Shown here: in pieces, positions 6,350 through 14,574 of the stretch
Position numbering within the stretch: position 1 is the first letter of the stretch
Layout of the letters: the number at the start of each line of letters is the position of its first letter
NCBI GenBank assembly: GCA_937911845.1
Contig: CALDQF010000281.1
Span: forward strand, 1-19,127
Length of the DNA: 19,127 nucleotides
Source of the DNA: an uncultured Phycisphaera sp.
Lineage (GTDB): Bacteria; Planctomycetota; Phycisphaerae; Phycisphaerales; SM1A02
Reading direction: 5' to 3'
Program-made: the position numbers and the translations under genes
Notes under the pieces: model-generated
The model's input: only the letters and a program-made list of their open reading frames with translations
Told to the model about the DNA's origin: nothing
The model's database searches: none

Positions 6350-6718
6350 ATGCCAGACCCATCCCTGCTTGAGACTTTCCCGAATCCTGGCGATGCGCCG
6401 TATGTCATTGAACACCTCCATGAGGAGTTCACCAGTGTGTGTCCCAAAACAGGCCACCCTGACTTTGGGGAGATTTTGTTTCGGTACGAGCCTGCTGACT
6501 GCTGTGTTGAGCTTAAAAGTTTGAAGATGTACTGCCAATCTTTCCGGCAGGAGGGCATCTACTACGAAGCTGTGACCAATCGGCTGCGAGATGACATGGT
6601 GCAATGCATGCAGCCCCGCTGGCTGCAAATTGTGACCATGTGGAAGGGCCGTGGTGGGTTTAAATCCACCGTTGTTGCCGAATTCGGTGATGTGCCCGAA
6701 TGCTGGAAGCGGCCGTGA
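6350..6718 (+). CDS. queF: NADPH-dependent 7-cyano-7-deazaguanine reductase (preQ0 reductase), short type
   Basis: QueF reduces the nitrile of preQ0 to the amine preQ1, a cytosolic step in making the tRNA nucleoside queuosine. The 122 residues match the short single-domain type. Cys31 in SVCPKTGHPDF is the nucleophile that forms the thioimide with substrate, and Asp38 is its acid/base partner. VELKSLKMYCQSFR is the QueF signature, and RGG (101-103) follows. In the FHE motif of the Bacillus enzyme, the His position is Tyr here (IYYEA, Tyr72-Glu73). The ATG at 6350 gives the usual length; a GGTGGA lies directly before it, closer than normal. The gene shares GTGA with rdgB downstream. Confidence 0.93.
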   Translation: MPDPSLLETFPNPGDAPYVIEHLHEEFTSVCPKTGHPDFGEILFRYEPADCCVELKSLKMYCQSFRQEGIYYEAVTNRLRDDMVQCMQPRWLQIVTMWKGRGGFKSTVVAEFGDVPECWKRP

Positions 6719-7344
6719 ATACGCTTCTGCTGGCAACCTCGAACCCCCACAAAGTTAAAGAAGTTGGCGCCACACTTCGGCCACTCGGATGGCAAATTTG
6801 CACCCTGCAGGATGTGGCCAATGGTCGACCCCTGCCCAGCGAACCCATCGAAGATGCTCCAGACTTTGAAGGGAATGCCGCCATTAAAGCCAAGGCTTAT
6901 GCCGCTTGGAGTGGTCTTCCAACATTGGCAGATGATTCTGGTTTGGAAGTTGATGCACTGGGTGGTGCCCCCGGAGTCCACAGTGCCCGTTGGTCCGGAG
7001 TCGACGGCGATCGCGCTACGCGGGACGCCGCAAACAACCAGAAGTTGGTTGAAGCCCTACAAACCACGCCTCAAGTTAAACGATCAGCACGCTTCGTTTG
7101 CGTGTTGTGTCTTGCCGAACCAAACGGTGCGGTTCGTCATATGGTTCGGGGAATGATGGAGGGCCACATCACCACTGATCCTCGAGGGGAGAACGGGTTT
7201 GGGTACGACCCCCACTTGATGCTTCCGGAAGGCCGAACCAGTGCTGAACTTTCTCCAGATGAAAAAAACAACCGATCCCATCGAGGACAAGCTTGCCGAG
7301 CCCTGGCCTTGGCCTTGGGGCAAGCAGTTGACCCTCAACGTTGA
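6715..7344 (+). CDS. rdgB: RdgB/HAM1-type dITP/XTP pyrophosphatase
   Basis: This enzyme hydrolyses non-canonical purine triphosphates (dITP, ITP, XTP) to monophosphates, keeping them out of DNA and RNA. The 209 residues are of usual length. The family marks are present in order: ATSNPHKVKE at the N-terminus, TLADDSGLEVDALGGAPGV with the catalytic Asp, NGFGYDP, and LSPDEKNNRSHRGQA near the end. I chose the GTG at 6715: GGAAG lies 5 bases before it, and GTG overlaps the queF stop by 4 bases. The ATG at 6700 has no such site and would add five residues. The stop codon directly abuts the stop of the convergent ispF gene. Confidence 0.95.
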   Translation: MNTLLLATSNPHKVKEVGATLRPLGWQICTLQDVANGRPLPSEPIEDAPDFEGNAAIKAKAYAAWSGLPTLADDSGLEVDALGGAPGVHSARWSGVDGDRATRDAANNQKLVEALQTTPQVKRSARFVCVLCLAEPNGAVRHMVRGMMEGHITTDPRGENGFGYDPHLMLPEGRTSAELSPDEKNNRSHRGQACRALALALGQAVDPQR

Positions 7345-7842
7345 TTAACTCATTCGGTGCAGATGTACCGTGGCATGCACTTCAACCATCTGACCTTGAC
7401 CCACTGGCCCAAGCCCCTCTCCGCTTTTGCCTTTGATGTTGACGGACTCTGGTGGGACGTGAAGCAGTTTGGACATGTGCTCTCGCAATGCCGACCGGTG
7501 GTTGATCAACCGGGGGCGTTCCAACAGAACTGTGGCATCCACATTACCGACCGTCCAACCCAAATTCTGAGCCTGAAGGATGGCCTCTTTCAAGAAATGA
7601 TCAGATGAGGCACCATGCCAGCGGGGATCATTGTCTGGGAACTGGGTCCCCAAATCGTCAAGACCCAACGCACCAAGTACGGCATCTGTGACGGCATGGA
7701 GCAAGGCATCGCCGTCAGAATGGGCGACAGGCCCCATATCGTGTTCGATACGCAGGCCTCCCAACACCAAGGGGCCGCCTTCTGGAGGCAGAGCCAATCG
7801 GTGGCAGTCGTAACCGTGACCAACGCGAATACTTGGGTTCAT
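7345..7842 (-). CDS. ispF: 2-C-methyl-D-erythritol 2,4-cyclodiphosphate synthase
   Basis: IspF cyclises CDP-ME 2-phosphate to MEcPP, releasing CMP, in the non-mevalonate isoprenoid pathway. The 165 residues are normal length. The N-terminal signature RVGHGYDCHRL carries the divalent metal ligands Asp12 and His14, and AHSDGDALLHA supplies the third, His49. LGTQFPDNDP and the C-terminal NIKGKSGEGLG follow. Two positions differ from common forms: Cys13 where Val is usual, and KSGE where enterobacterial enzymes have a Thr-rich segment; I take both as lineage variation. AGGGG precedes the ATG by 4 bases. Other pathway genes are not in the window. Confidence 0.95.
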   Translation of the reverse strand: MNPSIRVGHGYDCHRLALPPEGGPLVLGGLRIEHDMGPVAHSDGDALLHAVTDAVLGALGLDDLGTQFPDNDPRWHGASSDHFLKEAILQAQNLGWTVGNVDATVLLERPRLINHRSALREHMSKLLHVPPESVNIKGKSGEGLGPVGQGQMVEVHATVHLHRMS

Positions 7843-7847
7843 GGCAC

Positions 7848-7860
7848 CCCTAGCCTAGGG
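7848..7860. promoter_or_regulatory. Short palindrome next to the ispF start
   Basis: CCCTAG and CTAGGG flank a single C, a perfect 13-base dyad 5 bases upstream of the ispF start and overlapping its ribosome site region. It lies in the 66-base gap shared with the divergent lipoprotein gene. It could be an operator or a hairpin that hides the ribosome site; chance is also possible at this length. Confidence 0.35.
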
Positions 7861-7908
7861 CGTTGCCAAAATGCGGGGTGAACCGCCTGAAGTGCCGATA
7901 ACAAACCC

Positions 7909-8412
7909 ATGCGTTTGATCATGCTGATGGCCGTTCTGACCTTTACCGGTTGTTCCTTCCATAAACCCGGCGGCACCCTCTTCCGCGCCACTGGTGACAC
8001 CACCACCATCGAATCCAACGAGAGAGTGCAAAAATCGGTGACCTTGGTCGACATCCGATCAGGAGAGGTCTTGGTCTCCATTGACGTTCCGATTGGGAAG
8101 CAGTTGACGTGGGACATCGTGCCAGGGATGGGGAAGGATCCCGTCGAAACTCCCGACCTGATGCGTTGGCAAATTTGGGAAGTCGGCACCAGAACTGGCA
8201 GCATGCAAAACGCACTGTCAGTGCCCAACGCAGCCAGTATGCGGGTCGATATTGATATCAGACAAGATGTGGCTTATGCCGAGGTCCCTACCCAACTCAC
8301 GCCACGCAGTGACCGTCCCGTTGCTCCGGAATGGTGGAGACGTGAAGCTGGAAGCATGCCTTCGTCTCGTGATCGTCCCGATCGCTACGCGCCGATCAAT
8401 CAGAACAATTGA
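7909..8412 (+). CDS. Lipoprotein of unknown function
   Basis: The product is 167 residues. The signal is short (MRLIMLMAVLTFTGC) with lipobox FTGC and Cys15. The mature part has no family I recognise. A beta-rich core (about 40-125; VTLVDIRSGEVLVSIDVPIG, MRWQIWEVGT) is followed by a polar, Pro/Arg-rich tail (SDRPVAPEWWRREAGS). The core looks like a small domain shared by planctomycete envelope proteins, but this is impression only. No Shine-Dalgarno site is visible; GATAAC at 7897-7902 lies 6 bases before the ATG and could be the -10 box of a leaderless mRNA. The stop is 4 bases from that of the convergent mutase gene. Confidence 0.75.
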   Translation: MRLIMLMAVLTFTGCSFHKPGGTLFRATGDTTTIESNERVQKSVTLVDIRSGEVLVSIDVPIGKQLTWDIVPGMGKDPVETPDLMRWQIWEVGTRTGSMQNALSVPNAASMRVDIDIRQDVAYAEVPTQLTPRSDRPVAPEWWRREAGSMPSSRDRPDRYAPINQNN

Positions 8413-8416
8413 TGGT

Positions 8417-10063
8417 TCACCATTCCGGTCCACCGGAATAGCGACCAAAAACATCTGCAAGAGCTTGCACCATCTCTCCCATAGTCGCGCCAGCATCAGA
8501 AGCTTCAACCAACGCAGGCATGGTGTTCGCTCCATTTCGGGCGTCAGCGCGTAAGACATCGAGTTGCTTTTGCACAAGGTCGTGGTCGCGTTTTTTCTTA
8601 AAGGCGTCCAAGCGATCGCACTGATCAATTTCAACTTGATGGGGAATTTGCAAAATCTCTACCTGCTGATCTTCGTTTCCGTCGTGATAGGCATTCATGC
8701 CCACAACAATTCGATCACCAGCGTCCATCTCTTGACCAAACCGATACGAAGCATCAGCAATGGCTCGGCGGAAATACCCTTTGTTGATTCCAGAAACCAC
8801 ACCACCCATGCTGTCGATTTCATTGATGATCTCGGTGGCATCAGCCTCCATACGATCGGTGAGGGCCTCCACATACCACGACCCTCCAAGAGGGTCGACG
8901 GTGCGATGAATCCCGGTTTCGTGGGCCAAGATTTGTTGCGTTCTCAATGCCACTCGAACCGAGGTTTCAGTAGGCAAACCAAGGGTTTCGTCCATTGAAT
9001 CGGTATGAAGACTTTGACACCCCCCAAGAACTCCCGCCATCGCCTGATAGGCAACTCGGACAATATTGTTCAGTGGTTGCTGCTCAGTCAGTGAACAGCC
9101 AGCCGTTTGGACATGCGTGCGCATCCACCAAGACCGTTCGGATTTGGCCCCGAACCGCTCACGCATCGCAGTGGCCCAAATTCTCCGGGCTGCTCGTATT
9201 TTGCAGATCTCTTCAAAGAACTCATTGTGTGCGTTGAAGAAGAATGACAGTCGGGGAGCAAAGTCGTCGACGTTCAAACCACGACGCATAGACGCTTCTA
9301 CATATTCCATACCGTCGCGCAAAGTGAAAGCCAACTCTTGGACAGCGGTCGAACCTGCTTCTCGAATGTGGTACCCGGATACCGAGACACTGTTCCATCT
9401 CGGGACATGATTCATCTGATGCTCAATGGTGTCTACAACCAGTTTGACGGACGCTTCTGGAGGATAGATGAACTCATTTTGACTGTGAAACTCTTTCAAA
9501 ATGTCGTTCTGCAACGTTCCACCAAGTTGGTCCCAAGAGAACCCCTTCCGCCGGGCCATTGCGAGGTACATGGCCCAAATGACTGCCGCAGGACCATTAA
9601 TGGTTTGAGAGACCGTGACTTTATCGAGAGGAATATCGGCGTACAACCTTTCCATGTCTTCGATGGTGTCGATGGCCACACCACACCGACCAACTTCACC
9701 GGCACTCAATGGATCATTTGAATCACGGCCCATCAGGGTGGGGAGATCAAACGCCGTAGACAGGCCGGTGTTCGCTTTTGTGCCCCGCGCGTTCTCCAAC
9801 AGATATTTGAATCTCCGGTTGGTGTCATCGGCAGAACCAAACCCTGCAAACTGACGCATGGTCCAAAGACGGGTTCGATACATCCCTTCATGGATGCCAC
9901 GGGTGAATGGATATTGGCCAGGTTCCCCAATACGGGGGTGGGGCTGACTCACATCATCCGGATTGGTGGTTTGAACCGTGTTGGGTCCATATCGACGATC
10001 GACTTCATACCCTGAAATAGTGACGGTTTCTGGATCAGGACGACGGATGGCTGCTGGTTCCAT
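8417..10063 (-). CDS. Acyl-CoA mutase large subunit (methylmalonyl-/isobutyryl-CoA mutase family)
   Basis: The product is 548 residues: the substrate-binding TIM barrel of a B12-dependent acyl-CoA mutase without the C-terminal cobalamin domain, so a separate small subunit must exist elsewhere. Family marks are YPFTRG (51-56), MYRTRLWTMRQFAGF, QNDILKEF, SGYHIREAG and SLHTDSMDE. By alignment with Propionibacterium MutB, Tyr62 matches TyrA89, Gln185 GlnA197 and His232 HisA244, but Gln195 sits at ArgA207, which binds the methylmalonyl carboxylate. Gln there is typical of isobutyryl-CoA-type mutases, whose other marker is Phe in place of Tyr. Substrate is therefore open. An unusual stretch (ENARGTKANTGLS, 90-102) replaces the common EQGQTGLS. 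AGGA precedes the ATG by 7 bases. Databases would probably say methylmalonyl-CoA mutase. Confidence 0.9.
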   Translation of the reverse strand: MEPAAIRRPDPETVTISGYEVDRRYGPNTVQTTNPDDVSQPHPRIGEPGQYPFTRGIHEGMYRTRLWTMRQFAGFGSADDTNRRFKYLLENARGTKANTGLSTAFDLPTLMGRDSNDPLSAGEVGRCGVAIDTIEDMERLYADIPLDKVTVSQTINGPAAVIWAMYLAMARRKGFSWDQLGGTLQNDILKEFHSQNEFIYPPEASVKLVVDTIEHQMNHVPRWNSVSVSGYHIREAGSTAVQELAFTLRDGMEYVEASMRRGLNVDDFAPRLSFFFNAHNEFFEEICKIRAARRIWATAMRERFGAKSERSWWMRTHVQTAGCSLTEQQPLNNIVRVAYQAMAGVLGGCQSLHTDSMDETLGLPTETSVRVALRTQQILAHETGIHRTVDPLGGSWYVEALTDRMEADATEIINEIDSMGGVVSGINKGYFRRAIADASYRFGQEMDAGDRIVVGMNAYHDGNEDQQVEILQIPHQVEIDQCDRLDAFKKKRDHDLVQKQLDVLRADARNGANTMPALVEASDAGATMGEMVQALADVFGRYSGGPEW

Positions 10064-10079
10064 ATTCTTATCCTAGGTC

Positions 10080-10122
10080 CATGTAGAAAGTCGGTTGTGA
10101 TCATCAATCTTGGTTCTACATT
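10080..10122. promoter_or_regulatory. Back-to-back promoters of the mutase and nuclease-fold genes
   Basis: Inverted 8-base arms ATGTAGAA (10081-10088) and TTCTACAT (10114-10121) carry -10-like boxes in opposite directions. Plus strand: TTGTGA (10095-10100), 16 bases, TACATT (10117-10122), predicting a start at about the ATG at 10129. Minus strand: TTGATG (10107-10102), 16 bases, TACATG (10085-10080), predicting a start about 10 bases before the mutase ATG. The -35 boxes lie side by side in the centre. Confidence 0.4.
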
Positions 10123-10128
10123 GGTGAT

Positions 10129-11940
10129 ATGCCCCCAATCGTGCCCCGGCAACTTGCCCTACTGCTCATCCTGTGCCTCACCGCAGTGTCTGAGGCACAA
10201 CTTCGGGTCGCCACTTGGAACTGCGCTGCCCTACGTGGTGACTTGTCGTCCATTCGGGGGATCTTGGCTGGAATCGCAGAAGACGACACGCCTGGTTGGG
10301 CAACCCCCCCAGCTGTACTGATTTTGCAAGAAGTCAATGAGGGTGATCAAGTCACGATTCGCAATCTGCTCAATGCGGAAGTTCCTGGGCCAACCTGGCG
10401 CATCGCCACCTACACCAACTCGGATGCTGGTGGAGCCCAAGCTTGTCTCTATCGAGGTGAGCTCCTCACTGAATCGGTTGGTGATCACCGTGATCTCTTT
10501 ACGGGTGCTGGTCGCTTCAGCGACCGCTGGAAATTCACGATTGATGCCACCAATGGTTCAACTGGATTTTGGCTGTACTCCTGTCACCTCAAAGCAAGCC
10601 AGGGTTCAAGCAATGAGGACCTCCGTGAAAGCGGAACCCAAGCCATCTTGAACAACATTGCCACGCTCCCCGACAACGCGAACATCATTTGGGGGGGCGA
10701 TTTCAATTTCTATTCAAATTCTGAGACTGGTTATGAATTGATTGCCGACACCAGCGGTTCCAATGCCATTGTTGACCCACTAGGAAATGGATCGTGGTCT
10801 GGATCTGGGAACGCCATCAAACACACCCAAAGCCCAAGAAGCACCTCCAGCAGTGGTGGCTTGGTCGGTGGAGGAATGGATGATCGATTCGACTTCATAT
10901 TCAGTAGTCAATCGACCCAAGATGCAAACGGGATCGTTTTGATTCCTGGAAGTTACCGATCCCTTGGAAACGACGGGCAGCACTACAACGTTGCCATCAA
11001 CAATGGAAATAACTTCTACTTCCCAGGTCAAATCTCTCGAAGCAATCAATTGGCCGATGCTCTTCATGATGGAGCGGATCACCTTCCTGTCATAGTTGAA
11101 TTTGCCCTGCCAGCCATTGGTTCGGTTACTGCTGATTTTGATCGAGTTATTCTTGGCCCCAACCCACAGGCTCCATTCAAAGTAAACCACACCACGCCGG
11201 TTGTGGATGAGGTTGGCTCCTCAATTTTGGAGTGGACCATTGAAGGGAGTGGCGGCATCAACGGTCAGCGATCTGGAACGACCGCAGTCCTTGGATCCTC
11301 TTTGACCAGCCTTCCGGTTGAATCATCCTCAGTAGGACCACAAAGTGGCACCATCTTTTTGGACTCACCCATAGAGGGCACAGGAGGCTTGGGTGTCTAT
11401 CCAGTGAGCTGGGTTTGTATTCGACCAGCGCAAGCCTCACTTTCAGGGGATACCTATGTTCCTGGTGGTGTGGTCAGTGCATCTTTAGAGGTCAGCCCTC
11501 AACCAGTTGTTCTTGATATTGATGTATGGAACCTTGGCTTCGATGCGTTGCAATCTCGCCTGTTCATGGATGGACTTTTGTCTCCACCAGTTTCACCAGT
11601 CTTGGAGGTTTTACAGTTACCGAACAACTTGGGTGCTGGGTCTGGTCAAATACGACTCTTGGTGGATGCTTCTCAATCGGGTGATTTCACTAGAGGTTTG
11701 GTTTTCCAAACCCGAGATGAAAACATTCCCGGCCAAAGTGAAAACATCCTTGTTCTTTCTCTTGAACTGTCGGTTGGATCAACAGTGCAGGGTGACTTCA
11801 ATGGCGATGGATTGGTCAACTTCAACGATCTTCTCATCATGCTTTCTGGGTGGGGTCCTTGCACAGGATGCCCGGAAGATCTTGATGGAAACAACGATGT
11901 TGGCTTCTCGGATATTTTGATTCTTCTGACGTTGCTGTAA
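10129..11940 (+). CDS. Secreted endonuclease/exonuclease/phosphatase-fold protein with dockerin-like C-terminus
   Basis: The product is 603 residues with a signal peptide (about 1-23). Residues ~25-327 form an EEP domain with its catalytic marks: WNC (Asn31), LQEVN (Glu68), SCHLKA (His153), GGDFN (Asp191, Asn193), DDRFDFIF and GADHLPV (Asp317-His318). The set is complete, so a metal-dependent nuclease or phosphodiesterase/phosphatase outside the cytoplasm is likely; the substrate is not evident. A beta-rich region (~335-553) follows. The end (~555-603) has two Ca-loop repeats, GDFNGDGLVNFNDLLIMLSG and DLDGNNDVGFSDILILLTLL, like type I dockerin halves; in Phycisphaerae such tails are common on secreted proteins and may serve in surface sorting. 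No clear Shine-Dalgarno site; the mRNA may be leaderless. Confidence 0.9.
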   Translation: MPPIVPRQLALLLILCLTAVSEAQLRVATWNCAALRGDLSSIRGILAGIAEDDTPGWATPPAVLILQEVNEGDQVTIRNLLNAEVPGPTWRIATYTNSDAGGAQACLYRGELLTESVGDHRDLFTGAGRFSDRWKFTIDATNGSTGFWLYSCHLKASQGSSNEDLRESGTQAILNNIATLPDNANIIWGGDFNFYSNSETGYELIADTSGSNAIVDPLGNGSWSGSGNAIKHTQSPRSTSSSGGLVGGGMDDRFDFIFSSQSTQDANGIVLIPGSYRSLGNDGQHYNVAINNGNNFYFPGQISRSNQLADALHDGADHLPVIVEFALPAIGSVTADFDRVILGPNPQAPFKVNHTTPVVDEVGSSILEWTIEGSGGINGQRSGTTAVLGSSLTSLPVESSSVGPQSGTIFLDSPIEGTGGLGVYPVSWVCIRPAQASLSGDTYVPGGVVSASLEVSPQPVVLDIDVWNLGFDALQSRLFMDGLLSPPVSPVLEVLQLPNNLGAGSGQIRLLVDASQSGDFTRGLVFQTRDENIPGQSENILVLSLELSVGSTVQGDFNGDGLVNFNDLLIMLSGWGPCTGCPEDLDGNNDVGFSDILILLTLL

Positions 11941-11943
11941 AAA

Positions 11944-13071
11944 TCAACGCTTGTTTTTTGTCCAGAAGGGTTCAAAATTTGCACCAGCCCCGCGTCCAGC
12001 TTTGACAATCGCGCCCAACTTTCCCGAATCCAAACCTGAAGGATGACCTTGCCAACGAACTTTTCCGTCGGGTGAGATCACCACACAGTGTGGGATACCT
12101 CTCACTCCAAAATGTCGCTGCATTCTGGCGGAGGGGTCAAGAGCAAGGGAATAGGAAAATGTATTGGGTTTGTTGAGTTGGCGGGAAGACATGCCCTGTT
12201 TAAAGGCGTCTGCAGATTCGTTGCTCACACCAACACACACAAGATCTTCTGCAAATGTCTGTTGCAGCTCATTCATATGTGGAATGGCCGCACGACAAGG
12301 ACCACACCAGGTGGCCCAGAAATCGATAACAACCGTTTTATTCTTCATATCCGGCCGCTTGCTCACCCACTGGGCCACCGAAAATTCTGGTGCATCTTCC
12401 CCTTGTCGATTGGTAGCACTCCCTACTTGTGGGTTGTGAGAAGGGTAATCAGAAGCTTTGGGCGCGCTTCTTTTTTTCGGCTTCGACTCCAAAGCTTTTT
12501 CTTTATCAACCGCAATCATCTCCCGGAGAATGTCGGTCAATGCTTCAGTCCGAACACCAACTGCAGAAATCACGCCACGGCGATCAACAACCATATTTGA
12601 TGTCTTGCGACGGAATCCAAACCGATCACAAAGTTCACCGTATGTGTCAACCAACACGGGGATGGAATCTAAACCCACTGAGGATTTTTTCTCTTCATCG
12701 AACCTTTCTGCTCGATCTGGAATGTGAACTGGCAGGAACAACACTTCGCTTGTCCCCAAAGCTTCAATTGCTTCACGAACCTTCTTGATTTGTGGGGAGG
12801 GGGCTCGAAACGATTGAAGAACAATGATCTGGCCACGAAGATCTTCCCAGGAAGGGACTTCACCTTCGAGACCCATCCACTTCAAACCTTCACCAGTCAA
12901 CTCGGAAGGAATCCAACCCAAGTTCACCTCTTGGGCGGCACGATCACTTTTTGAAAGTGGAAGTTGCTGTGATTTTGAAAGTGAGCTCACCTGAAGAGCA
13001 TCAGCATGCAAAGGGGAAGTGGTGGCGAGCAACAAAGCAACCGTAAGCCGATGGAAATGATGAAATGGCAT
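11944..13071 (-). CDS. Exported TlpA-like protein with two thioredoxin-fold domains
   Basis: The product is 375 residues with a signal peptide (about 1-24). The C-terminal domain (~225-360) is a TlpA/ResA-type thioredoxin with FWATWCGPC (Cys256, Cys259) and the cis-Pro in GIPHCV (Pro327); this type reduces disulfides outside the cytoplasm, for example during cytochrome maturation. The N-terminal domain (~55-185) has the same fold outline (IIVLQSFRAPSPQIKKVREA, SIPVLVDTYGEL, VVDRRGVI), but the CxxC position reads RAPSP, so it cannot do redox chemistry. A Lys/Ser-rich linker joins them. AAGGA lies 7 bases before the ATG. The stop is 3 bases from that of the convergent secreted nuclease-fold gene. 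Confidence 0.9.
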   Translation of the reverse strand: MPFHHFHRLTVALLLATTSPLHADALQVSSLSKSQQLPLSKSDRAAQEVNLGWIPSELTGEGLKWMGLEGEVPSWEDLRGQIIVLQSFRAPSPQIKKVREAIEALGTSEVLFLPVHIPDRAERFDEEKKSSVGLDSIPVLVDTYGELCDRFGFRRKTSNMVVDRRGVISAVGVRTEALTDILREMIAVDKEKALESKPKKRSAPKASDYPSHNPQVGSATNRQGEDAPEFSVAQWVSKRPDMKNKTVVIDFWATWCGPCRAAIPHMNELQQTFAEDLVCVGVSNESADAFKQGMSSRQLNKPNTFSYSLALDPSARMQRHFGVRGIPHCVVISPDGKVRWQGHPSGLDSGKLGAIVKAGRGAGANFEPFWTKNKR

Positions 13072-13131
13072 GCGTGATTCCTTGGTTTGAAGGGGCCGGA
13101 TGAGATCCTCAACTTACAATCTTTGCTCTTG

Positions 13132-14574
13132 ATGAACAGTGTGAACCGTCCAGAAAGTCCGTTGAGTGAAGTTTGGCGACTCGCCTGGCCCACCGTCATC
13201 ACCATGACCAGCTACACGGTGATGCAGTTTGTCGATGCGGTTTTGTTGGGGCAAGTCGGCACGGAAGATGTCGCAGCTCAAGGCAACGCTGGAGTATGGG
13301 CTTTTGCCCCTATTTCAATTGCCGCCGGGACGCTCTCTCTGGTCAACACGTTTGTCAGCCAACATCTTGGGGCTGGGGACGCCAACCGTGGAGCAAAATT
13401 TGCTTGGGCCGGCCTTTGGCTCTCATTGATCTGGTGGGTGGTGGTGATGTTGCCATTGGCTGCAGCGCTTCCATGGTTTTTTGAGCGCATTCATGGAGAT
13501 TTGGGTCGACCAAGTTTGGTGGAAAAGGAAGTGGCTTATGGACAAATCCTGCTGGTTGGTGGATTGTTCAGTTTGTTGGGTCGCTTGAGTCACAACTGCT
13601 TCTTTGGACTGCATCGCCCCAAGGTTGTCACGGTGTCAGCCTTGGTGGGCAACCTGGTCAACTTGATGGCTTCCTACGCCTTGATTTTCGGGGAAAGAGG
13701 TCTTCCATCCCTGGGACTTCCCGGGCTTCCTTCGGCACCACAACTTGGTGTTGCGGGAGCGGCATGGGGCACTGTGATTGGATCCATCGTGGAGGCCACC
13801 ATTCCAATGACGGCCCTTTTCTTAGACAAGACCAAATCCAATTTTGACCTGATGGCCGCACGTGGGTGGCACCTTCCCGCGTGTCGGGAGTTGTTTCACC
13901 GCGGCTGGCCCGCCTCACTCTCTTGGGGAAGCGAACTCATTTGTTGGGCTTGGTTCATGACTGCGTTGGTGGGGCGATTTGGATCAGAGCACATGACGGC
14001 TTCATGGATTGCCATGCGATACATGCATCTTTCATTTATGCCCGCGGTTGGTTTTTCGGTGGCCATCACTTCAATTGTCGGTCGTTTGATCGGTGAGGGC
14101 CGCCCTGAAGAAGCCCAGTCGAGGGTTCGCGTGACCCTCAAGATTGGCATCGTGTACATGAGTCTGTGGGGGGTGGTTTTTGCCACGATGTATGAACCTC
14201 TTATTGGAATCTTCATCAACGAAAACACCCCGGAAGCCACCAAGCTAAAAATCACCAGCCTGGGACGTTGGATGTTGCTTTGTGCTGCTTTCTGGCAAAC
14301 CCTTGATGCAGTCGGCATCGTGTTGTCAGGGGCTTTGAGGGGCGCTGGAGATACAACTTGGCCCGGGGTAGTGATGGTGGGGCTTCAATGGTCCATTTTG
14401 ATGGGATTCGGCTACCTCTCTCTTTGGTTGATACCGCAAAGTGCCTCGTTGGGGCCGTGGATCGCCGCAACCCTGTACATCTTGGCGTTGGGTGTGGCGA
14501 TGGCGTGGCGATGGAAATCGGGGCGGTGGCGAAATATCAAACTTGTACCTCCGTCTGACGCCACTGTCGGTTGA
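13132..14574 (+). CDS. MATE-family efflux transporter
   Basis: The product is 480 residues with about 12 hydrophobic segments, the size and pattern of MATE (NorM/DinF-type) carriers, which export organic cations, drugs or metabolites using Na+ or H+ gradients. The N-terminal WRLAWPTVITMTSYTVMQFV, then VDAVLLGQVGTEDVAA and the later LSGALRGAGDT are typical. Substrate and coupling ion cannot be read. The ATG at 13132 is preferred to the TTG at 13087, which adds 15 polar residues. No ribosome site is visible; TACAAT at 13115-13120 is a possible -10 box, leaving a leader of only a few bases. It is divergent from the TlpA-like gene. Its stop codon lies inside the -35 box of the next gene. Confidence 0.92.
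   Translation: MNSVNRPESPLSEVWRLAWPTVITMTSYTVMQFVDAVLLGQVGTEDVAAQGNAGVWAFAPISIAAGTLSLVNTFVSQHLGAGDANRGAKFAWAGLWLSLIWWVVVMLPLAAALPWFFERIHGDLGRPSLVEKEVAYGQILLVGGLFSLLGRLSHNCFFGLHRPKVVTVSALVGNLVNLMASYALIFGERGLPSLGLPGLPSAPQLGVAGAAWGTVIGSIVEATIPMTALFLDKTKSNFDLMAARGWHLPACRELFHRGWPASLSWGSELICWAWFMTALVGRFGSEHMTASWIAMRYMHLSFMPAVGFSVAITSIVGRLIGEGRPEEAQSRVRVTLKIGIVYMSLWGVVFATMYEPLIGIFINENTPEATKLKITSLGRWMLLCAAFWQTLDAVGIVLSGALRGAGDTTWPGVVMVGLQWSILMGFGYLSLWLIPQSASLGPWIAATLYILALGVAMAWRWKSGRWRNIKLVPPSDATVG

Noticed and set aside
13087..13131. TTG start of the MATE gene
   Set aside because: The 15 added residues are polar and unlike the family N-terminus; the ATG at 13132 fits.
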